A stretch of 64,000 bases of DNA, taken from JBBQWS01 sp038210415. Its GTDB lineage: Bacteria; Actinomycetota; Actinomycetes; Prado026. Positions within the stretch are counted from its first letter, which is position 1; every line of letters begins with the position of its first letter. Below the pieces are notes generated by a model that saw nothing but the letters and a program-made list of their open reading frames with translations, searched no databases and was not told the origin of the DNA. Below, in pieces: positions 58,571 through 64,000 of the stretch. The position numbers were made by a program, and so were the translations under genes. The stretch spans positions 1-64,000 of the forward strand of contig JBBQWS010000011.1 in NCBI GenBank assembly GCA_038210415.1, written 5' to 3'.

Positions 58571-58822
58571 CTACTTCCAGCGGGTGGCGGTGAGGAACCC
58601 GGCGCCGAGCAGGCCGAACCCGATCACGATGTTCCAGTTGCCGAGGCTGGTGCCCGGGATCACGGTGCCCGCGATGTAGAACGTCACGATCCAGATGAGT
58701 CCCAGGATGAAGAACGTCACCATGAGCGGCGCCACCCAGCGCCCGCTGACCCGCTGGGACAGCGGCACCGCCTTGGTCGGCGGCGTGAAGTTCGCCTTGC
58801 GTCGGATTCGCGACTTCGGCAC
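58571..58822 (-). CDS. crgA: Cell division protein CrgA
   Basis: An 83-residue protein. GTG 58822 is chosen because GAGGAG lies 8 bases upstream and the product then begins VPKSRIRRKANFTPP, like other CrgA proteins; an earlier GTG at 58831 sits only one base from the ribosome site. Two spans (about 33-54 and 62-80). CrgA helps place FtsZ rings and recruits PBPs at the septum. It is divergent from the DUF881 gene. Confidence 0.93.
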   Translation of the reverse strand: MPKSRIRRKANFTPPTKAVPLSQRVSGRWVAPLMVTFFILGLIWIVTFYIAGTVIPGTSLGNWNIVIGFGLLGAGFLTATRWK

Positions 58823-58872
58823 GGCGGACACTCCTCAAAGAATGGGCTCTGGCGTCCGTTAGCGTAGACGAC

Positions 58873-59601
58873 ATGAACCCGGCTGCGAGGTGGCGACTCG
58901 GCGTGCCCGTCGTCTGCGCATTCGCCGGGCTGCTCATGGCCACCAGCGCGACCACCGCACACGGCACCGACCTGCGCTCCGATCGCCGGCTTGATCTCGC
59001 CGACCTGATCCGCGAGCAGGCCCGGCGGGCCGCCGTCGGCACCGACCAGGTGCAGCAGGTTCGCGACGAGGTCGACCGGCTGACCCAGCTCCGGGGCGCC
59101 GACGACGTACGCGTTCAGCAGGCCCGGGCGGAGGCTGACCGGTTGGCCGTGCTGGCCGGCCTGACCTCGGTCGTCGGGCCCGGCGTGACCGTCGCGCTCG
59201 ACGACGCCCACCGAGACCCCGGTTCGCCGTTGCCCGCGGGAGTGTCCCCGGACGACCTGGTGATCCACCAGCAGGACGTTCAGGCCGTGGTCAACGCGAT
59301 GTGGGCCGGCGGCGCCGAAGCGGTCGAGGTGATGGACCAGCGGCTGCTGTCGACCAGTGCGGTCCGGTGCGTCGGCAACACCTTGATCCTCGGCGGCCGG
59401 GTCTACTCGCCGCCGTTCACGATCGCCGCTGTCGGCAGTCCTGTCGCGCTGCGCAACGCCATCGACTCGGCGCCCGATCTGGTCAACCTGCGGCAGTGGG
59501 TCGACGCGGTCGGGCTGGGCTACTCCGTGGTGACGTCGCGAACCCTGACCGTCCCGGCGTACGCCGGCCCGTTGGCCCTCACCCACGCGAGGACCCCGTG
59601 A
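58873..59601 (+). CDS. DUF881 family exported protein
   Basis: A 242-residue protein. One span or signal anchor (VPVVCAFAGLLMATSATTA, about 10-28) is followed by DLIREQARRAA, a coiled-coil stretch (about 55-95) and the DUF881 core with GLTSVVGPGVTVALDDA (about 96-112), QDVQAVVNAMWAGGAEAVEV and RLLSTSAVRCVGNTLILGG. Conserved in actinobacteria near crgA and pknB and likely linked to division or envelope. Function unknown. It overlaps the next gene in a GTGA. Confidence 0.88.
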   Translation: MNPAARWRLGVPVVCAFAGLLMATSATTAHGTDLRSDRRLDLADLIREQARRAAVGTDQVQQVRDEVDRLTQLRGADDVRVQQARAEADRLAVLAGLTSVVGPGVTVALDDAHRDPGSPLPAGVSPDDLVIHQQDVQAVVNAMWAGGAEAVEVMDQRLLSTSAVRCVGNTLILGGRVYSPPFTIAAVGSPVALRNAIDSAPDLVNLRQWVDAVGLGYSVVTSRTLTVPAYAGPLALTHARTP

Positions 59602-59810
59602 CCGACGGTGGCGAGGTCGGCTCGATGCCGTCCTCCCTGTACGGCTGGCTGTGGAGCAAGCTGCCGGGCGGGCGCGCCCTGCATCTGGTCCTCGTGCTGC
59701 TGGCCGTTGCGGCTGTCGTGCTCGTGCTGTTCGGCTGGGTCTTCCCCTGGCTCGAGCCGCGACTGCCCTGGGTCGACGTCACCGTCGGCGGCCCGGGTAC
59801 GGGAGGATGA
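59598..59810 (+). CDS. 70-residue single-span membrane protein
   Basis: A short gene from GTG 59598 overlapping the DUF881 stop. After SLYGWLWSKLPGGRALHLVL it has one span (ALHLVLVLLAVAAVVLVLFGWVF, about 26-49) and a short outside tail ending VDVTVGGPGTGG. Small proteins of this kind are often found between DUF881 and the pabA/trpG gene in actinobacteria. The overlap argues for translation coupled to DUF881. Confidence 0.7.
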   Translation: MTDGGEVGSMPSSLYGWLWSKLPGGRALHLVLVLLAVAAVVLVLFGWVFPWLEPRLPWVDVTVGGPGTGG

Positions 59811-59814
59811 CCCG

Positions 59815-60498
59815 GTGACCGCGACCGCTCCCGCTGCTGCGACCGGACAGGTGCGCCCCCGCATCGACGGCAGGGCGCCCGTCCGGGTGCTCGTCGTCGA
59901 CAACTACGACTCCTTCGTCTTCAACCTCGTGCAGTACCTCGCGCAGCTCGGCGCCCAGACCGTGGTCCTGCGCAACGACGAGCTGACGCCCGCCGACGCC
60001 GACGAGTTCGACGGTGTGCTCCTGTCACCCGGGCCGGGCACGCCGCAGGAGGCCGGGGTCTGCATCGACCTGGTGCGGCACGCGATGGGGCGGATCCCGC
60101 TGCTGGGGGTGTGCCTGGGTCACCAGGCCATCGCGGTCGCGTTCGGTGCGACGGTCGACCGCGCTCCCGAGCTGCTGCACGGCAAGACCTCACTGGTGCA
60201 CCACTCAGGCGAGGGAATCCTGGCCGGGCTCCCCGACCCGTTCACGGCCACCCGCTACCACTCGCTCGCCGTGCGGTCCGAGACCGTGCCGCCCGAGCTC
60301 GTGGTCACCGGTCACACCGACAGCGGTGTGATCATGGCGCTCCGGCACCGTGACCTCGACCTCGAGGGCGTGCAGTTCCACCCGGAGTCGGTGCTCACGC
60401 AGGGCGGCCACCGCATGCTGGCCAACTGGCTGGTCCGGCTCGGCGACCCGACCGCCGTCGAGCGGTCGGCCGGGCTGGCCCCCGTGGTCAGCGCCTGA
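59815..60498 (+). CDS. pabA: Anthranilate/aminodeoxychorismate synthase glutamine amidotransferase subunit
   Basis: A 227-residue class I amidotransferase. GTG 59815 follows GGGAGG. It starts after a 22-residue Ala-rich lead with VLVVDNYDSFVFNLVQYL, has LLSPGPGTPQEAG, the nucleophile Cys in LLGVCLGHQAIAVAFG (about 101-103) and the His/Glu in VQFHPESVLTQGG. It supplies ammonia from glutamine for folate or tryptophan synthesis. In this position actinobacteria usually keep the shared TrpG/PabA subunit. Convergent with pknB, 9 bases apart. Confidence 0.92.
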   Translation: MTATAPAAATGQVRPRIDGRAPVRVLVVDNYDSFVFNLVQYLAQLGAQTVVLRNDELTPADADEFDGVLLSPGPGTPQEAGVCIDLVRHAMGRIPLLGVCLGHQAIAVAFGATVDRAPELLHGKTSLVHHSGEGILAGLPDPFTATRYHSLAVRSETVPPELVVTGHTDSGVIMALRHRDLDLEGVQFHPESVLTQGGHRMLANWLVRLGDPTAVERSAGLAPVVSA

Positions 60499-60507
60499 CC
60501 GGTCCGG

Positions 60508-62280
60508 TCAGGGGGTCGGCGAGATGCTGGGCGACGGCGAGATGCTCGGGCTCGGCGGCGGGCTCGGTGGTGCCACGGCCACGGTGATCGTGACGATCTT
60601 CCCCTGCTCGAGCAGGGTCCCGCTGGGCGGGGTCTGGGTGATCACGGTGCCCGGGGCGAACGCGTCGGTCTGCTGCTTGCTCACGTTGACCTTGAAGCCG
60701 GCGTTGGTCAGCGCCCCCTCTGCGTCGGCCTGCGCGAGGCCGACGACCTTCGGAACCGCAACCTTGCCGCTGGAGATGGTGAGGTTCACCGGTGTGCCCT
60801 TGGGCACCTGCGTGCCCTCGGCCGGGCTGACCGCGAGCACCTGCCCGGCCACCTGGTCGGAGTCCTTGAGTGTGATCGTGCCGTTGGTCAGTCCGGCGGC
60901 GCTGAGCGCGGTGAGTGCCTGATCCTTGGTGAGGCCCACGAGGATCGGCACGCGCACCTTCTCCGGACCGCCCGACAACGTGAGGTCGACGGGTGTGCCC
61001 TTGGCCACCTTCGCGCCCGAGGTCGGGTCCTGGTTGATGACGGTGCCGATCGGCTTGTCGCTGGTCTCGGTTCGCTCGACGCCCTCCTTCAGCCCGCGTT
61101 CGGTGAGCTGGGCCACGGCGACGTTCTTGACCAGCCCCGCGAGTTGAGGCACGACGACCTGCTCCCCTGTGCTGTCGAAGAGGCCGCGACCGAGGAAGAA
61201 CGCCAGCGCCAGCGCGGCGACCACGCCGACCGCCAGCAGGGCGTACCAGCCGTTGCGCGACTGGTCGGGCGGCGGCAGCTCTCGGGCCGGAGCGACGGTG
61301 GTGCTGATCGGTGTGATCAGCTGGGTGCGGTCGGCGTCGCCCTCGGTGACGAGCGCCGGAGCGAGCGGCTCCCCCGCGCCGATCCGCTGGATGTCGGCGC
61401 GCATGTCGATGGCCGACTGGTAGCGCTCGCCGGGGCTCTTGGCGAGGGCCCGCATCACCAGGGCGTCGCACGCGAGAGGCACGTCGGGGTTGACCCGCGA
61501 GGGTGGCGGGGCGGTCTCGCGGACGTGCTGGTACGCGACCGAGACCGGTGAGTCGCCGACGAACGGCGGCCGTCCGCAGAGCAGCTCGTAGAGCATGCAG
61601 CCCACGGAGTACAGGTCGCTGCGTGCGTCGACTAGCTCGCCGCGCGCCTGTTCCGGTGAGAGGTACTGCGCCGTACCCAGGACGGCCGAGGTCTGGGTCA
61701 TGGTGGCGGCACTGTCGGCGATGGCCCGGGCGATGCCGAAGTCCATCACCTTGACCTCGCCGGCCCGGTTGAGCATGACGTTGCCGGGCTTGATGTCGCG
61801 GTGGATGATGCCGTGCCGGTGCGAGTAGTCCAGCGCGGCCAGGGTGCCGTCGGTGATCTCCAGGGCACGCTCCGGCAGGAACCGGTGCCCCGATCGCAGC
61901 ATGTCGCGCAGAGTGGTGCCGTCGACGAACTCCATCACGATGTACGGCACGGCGACACCGCTGACGTCGGTCTCGCCGGTGTCGTACACCGCCACGATGT
62001 TGGGGTGGTTCAGCGACGCGGAGGCTTGTGCCTCACGCCGGAACCTCGCCTGGAACGAGGGGTCGCGGGCGAGGTCGGTGCGCAGCAGCTTGACCGCGAC
62101 ACGGCGGCCCAGGCGCAGGTCACGACCGACGTGGACCTCGGCCATGCCGCCCCGGCCGATCACCTCGCCGAGCTCGTACCGTCCGCCGAGCCGTCGGGGC
62201 TCGTCCATGCGCGTCTCCTCGGGGCCGTCGCTGTCGCTGGTGCCGCTCGTGCCGTCGGTCGAGCCCGTTCCGTCAGTCAT
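60508..62280 (-). CDS. pknB: PASTA-domain Ser/Thr kinase PknB
   Basis: A 590-residue kinase. A 30-residue Asp/Ser/Gly lead precedes the kinase domain (about 34-295) with IGRGGMAEVHVG, VAVKLL, HRDIKPGN, MDFGIAR and an activation loop rich in Thr (ATMTQTSAVLGT). A span at about 350-370 leads to three PASTA repeats outside (VVVPQLAGL, VRVPILVGL, VAVPKVVGL), then a Ser/Pro tail. PASTA domains sense muropeptides or lipid II. Likely targets are CwlM and the division proteins coded in this window. pbpA lies 19 bases upstream. Confidence 0.96.
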   Translation of the reverse strand: MTDGTGSTDGTSGTSDSDGPEETRMDEPRRLGGRYELGEVIGRGGMAEVHVGRDLRLGRRVAVKLLRTDLARDPSFQARFRREAQASASLNHPNIVAVYDTGETDVSGVAVPYIVMEFVDGTTLRDMLRSGHRFLPERALEITDGTLAALDYSHRHGIIHRDIKPGNVMLNRAGEVKVMDFGIARAIADSAATMTQTSAVLGTAQYLSPEQARGELVDARSDLYSVGCMLYELLCGRPPFVGDSPVSVAYQHVRETAPPPSRVNPDVPLACDALVMRALAKSPGERYQSAIDMRADIQRIGAGEPLAPALVTEGDADRTQLITPISTTVAPARELPPPDQSRNGWYALLAVGVVAALALAFFLGRGLFDSTGEQVVVPQLAGLVKNVAVAQLTERGLKEGVERTETSDKPIGTVINQDPTSGAKVAKGTPVDLTLSGGPEKVRVPILVGLTKDQALTALSAAGLTNGTITLKDSDQVAGQVLAVSPAEGTQVPKGTPVNLTISSGKVAVPKVVGLAQADAEGALTNAGFKVNVSKQQTDAFAPGTVITQTPPSGTLLEQGKIVTITVAVAPPSPPPSPSISPSPSISPTP

Positions 62281-62299
62281 CCGACATCCTCTCGTGCCT

Positions 62300-63757
62300 T
62301 CATCGACCGAGCACCGCCTGCATGACTGCTCTTGCCACGGGGGCCGCGAGCCGGCCGCCGGAGATCTCCCCGTCGTTGGGGGCGCCCTCGATCACGACGG
62401 CGACTGCCACCTGGGCGTCGTCGGCGGGCGCGAACGACACGAACCACGCGTCGGCCGGGCGGCCGGGAACGGTCTGGGCGGTGCCTGTCTTGCCGGCGAC
62501 CCGAATCCCGGGGATCGCGGCGTTGCGGCCCGTCCCGTTCTCGACGACCCCGACCATCATGTCGGTGACGACCTGGGCCACCGCGGCGGTGACCGCCTGG
62601 CCGAACTCCTCGGCGCGCGCCGTCGTCAGGATCGCGAGGTCGGGCCCGCGCACCTCCTGCACGAGGTACGGGCGGTTGACGATGCCGCGGTTGGCGACAC
62701 CGGCGCCGACCATGGCCATCTGCAGGGCGGTGGACCGCACGTCGAACTGCCCGATCGCGACCTGGGCCGACTGCGGCGCGTTGACGTCGGTCGGGAACCG
62801 GCTCGTGGCCGCGGTCATCGGCACCTGGAAGGAGTTGTTGAAGCCGAAGCCCTCGGCCTGGGTGCGGATGGTCTCGCCGCCGAGGGCGATGCCGACGTTC
62901 GCGAAGGCCGTGTTGCACGAGATCGCCAGCGCCTCGGCGAGCGTGACCTTGCCGTTGCCGCAGGGCCGGCGGTTGTAGTTGGACAAGGTGGTGGTCGTCC
63001 CCGGCAGGGTGATCTTGGCCGGAGCGTCGATCAGTGTCGTGGGGGTGAACTTGCCGCTCGACAGTGCTGCGGAGAGCGTCACGATCTTGAACGTCGATCC
63101 CGGGGGGTAGACCTCGGCGAGCGGCCGGTTCAGCATCGGGTTCGCCGGGTCGGTCGTGTACGTGTTCCACGCCTTGCGCTCGACGGCCGGGTCCAGGCTG
63201 GCCAGGAGGTTCGGGTCGAACGACGGCGTCGACACCAGGGCGAGGATCGCGCCGGTGGCCGGCTGGATCGCGACGACCGCGCCCTTCATCCCCCGCATCG
63301 CTGCGGCAGCCGCGGCCTGCGCCTTGGGGTTGATCGTCAGCAGCACGCTGCCGCCCTTGACGGTGCGTCCGGCGACCAGGTCCGACAGGTTCTGCAGCGC
63401 GAAACGCGGGTCGGAGCCGGACAGCACGTCGTTCTCGGCCCGCTCGATGCCGGTGCGTCCGTAGATCAGCGAGTAGTAGCCGGTCGCCGGTGCGTACAGC
63501 GGCCCGTTGGCGTAGGTGCGGACGTACCGCAGCTGACCGGACCCCAGCTTCGACGACGCGACCGGCTTGCCACCGCCGAGGATCGGCCCGCGCTCGCGGG
63601 CGTACTCCTTGATGACGTTGCGGTTGTTGCCGGGTCGGCCGGCGAGGTCGTTGGCCCGGCCCACCTGCACGACGTTGAGGTTGACCAGCAAGGCGAGGAA
63701 CAGCAGTGCCGCCACGACTGCCAGGCGGCGGATCGTGCCCGCCATGCTCCCGGTCAC
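62300..63757 (-). CDS. pbpA: Class B penicillin-binding protein PbpA
   Basis: A 485-residue transpeptidase. One span (about 8-30, LAVVAALLFLALLVNLNVVQV), an N-terminal pedestal (about 35-160) with REYARERGPILGG-like segments, and a transpeptidase domain with SxxK as PPGSTFKIV (about 224), SxN as AISCNTAF (about 279) and KTG as VAGKTGTAQ (about 423). It cross-links peptidoglycan with the RodA/FtsW polymerase coded next. GTG 63757 overlaps the rodA stop. Confidence 0.95.
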   Translation of the reverse strand: MTGSMAGTIRRLAVVAALLFLALLVNLNVVQVGRANDLAGRPGNNRNVIKEYARERGPILGGGKPVASSKLGSGQLRYVRTYANGPLYAPATGYYSLIYGRTGIERAENDVLSGSDPRFALQNLSDLVAGRTVKGGSVLLTINPKAQAAAAAAMRGMKGAVVAIQPATGAILALVSTPSFDPNLLASLDPAVERKAWNTYTTDPANPMLNRPLAEVYPPGSTFKIVTLSAALSSGKFTPTTLIDAPAKITLPGTTTTLSNYNRRPCGNGKVTLAEALAISCNTAFANVGIALGGETIRTQAEGFGFNNSFQVPMTAATSRFPTDVNAPQSAQVAIGQFDVRSTALQMAMVGAGVANRGIVNRPYLVQEVRGPDLAILTTARAEEFGQAVTAAVAQVVTDMMVGVVENGTGRNAAIPGIRVAGKTGTAQTVPGRPADAWFVSFAPADDAQVAVAVVIEGAPNDGEISGGRLAAPVARAVMQAVLGR

Positions 63758-64000
63758 AGCGAGATCACCTGCGTCATCGCCTGGTCGCCGACCACGACCG
63801 GCAACGGTTGCGGCCGCGCGGCTGAGTCACTGATCCGCAGCAGCAGCCCGATGACCATCCAGTTCGCGACGAGCGACGAGCCCCCGGCGGAGAGGAATGG
63901 CGTGGTGAGGCCGGTGAGCGGGATCAGACCGCTGACGCCGCCGACGACGATGAACACCTGGAGCGCCATGACGAAGGCGAGCCCGGTGGCCAGAAGTCGA
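63754..64000 (-). CDS. rodA: RodA/FtsW/SpoVE family peptidoglycan polymerase, C-terminal part (runs off the window)
   Basis: The reverse-strand frame is open to the end of the window and reads RLLATGLAFVMALQVFIVVG then GLIPLTGLTTPFLSAGGSS, the last spans of SEDS polymerases, and ends DQAMTQVISL. The GLTTPFLSAGGSS loop is the family signature. It polymerises glycan strands from lipid II with the PbpA coded downstream. The overlap with pbpA (GTGA) supports a rodA-pbpA pair; about 80 residues are visible. Confidence 0.92.
   Translation of the reverse strand, partial: RLLATGLAFVMALQVFIVVGGVSGLIPLTGLTTPFLSAGGSSLVANWMVIGLLLRISDSAARPQPLPVVVGDQAMTQVISL

Overview
This is a high-GC actinobacterial (Actinomycetota) chromosome segment that contains the replication origin. 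The evidence is the gene order rpmH-dnaA-oriC-dnaN-recF-dciA-gyrB-gyrA, the reverse-strand block rnpA-yidD-yidC-jag-rsmG-parA-parB, and actinobacterial marker genes: crgA, the DLW-39 small protein, DUF3566, DUF6049, the sigM-trxB-trxA-cwlM block, a pknB/pbpA/rodA block and an actinobacterial-type inositol-1-phosphate synthase. GTG starts are very common and many genes overlap by 1-4 bases. I cannot fix the order or genus from sequence alone. No rRNA, CRISPR array, insertion sequence or prophage was seen.

Layout. (1) 1-11426: the 5' end of rpsF, endonuclease IV, a DUF5317 membrane protein with a 33-residue microprotein upstream, a secreted FN3 protein, a FemX-like aminoacyltransferase paired with an alanine-racemase-like protein, a GT87 mannosyltransferase-like membrane enzyme, a class A penicillin-binding protein, a PadR regulator with a clear palindromic operator, and ino1. 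(2) 11503-23930: an accessory metabolic island with an APC permease, a PfkB sugar kinase, a sugar ABC importer (two permeases and a binding lipoprotein), a SIS sugar-phosphate isomerase/deaminase, an amidohydrolase, a class II tagatose/fructose-bisphosphate aldolase, a GH4 alpha-galactosidase-like enzyme, a DeoR regulator and an MFS transporter. It looks like an uptake and catabolic route for a galactose-type or amino-sugar glycoside. (3) 23946-36976: cca, NUDIX, DUF6049, murJ, NlpC/P60, a pseudokinase, sigM and its anti-sigma, trxB (with a sigma-R type promoter), trxA and cwlM, i.e. envelope assembly and thiol stress. (4) 37069-44478: aminotransferase, D-Ala-D-Ala ligase-like, parB, parA (two parS sites), rsmG, jag, yidC, yidD, rnpA, rpmH. 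(5) 44479-54745: divergent rpmH/dnaA promoters, dnaA, oriC with many DnaA boxes, dnaN, recF, dciA, gyrB, gyrA, DUF3566. (6) 54751-64000: tRNA-Ile, DLW-39, tRNA-Ala, macro-domain protein, ppiA, rhomboid, thiolase, a second small DnaA-box cluster, crgA, DUF881, pabA/trpG, pknB, pbpA and the end of rodA/ftsW.

The two conserved blocks work together. The oriC-proximal genes replicate and segregate the chromosome (DnaA, DnaN, RecF, gyrase, ParAB-parS). Genes on both flanks build and regulate peptidoglycan: PBP1A, FemX, MurJ, pseudokinase, CwlM, Ddl-like, PknB, PbpA, RodA and CrgA. The observations I rate highest are the galactoside/amino-sugar island with its unusual gene combination, a DnaA-box cluster at 58516-58547 that resembles part of oriC, the exact sigma-R type promoter before trxB, an alanine-racemase homologue that seems to lack its catalytic tyrosine, and a microprotein/hairpin/DUF5317 unit near the left end.
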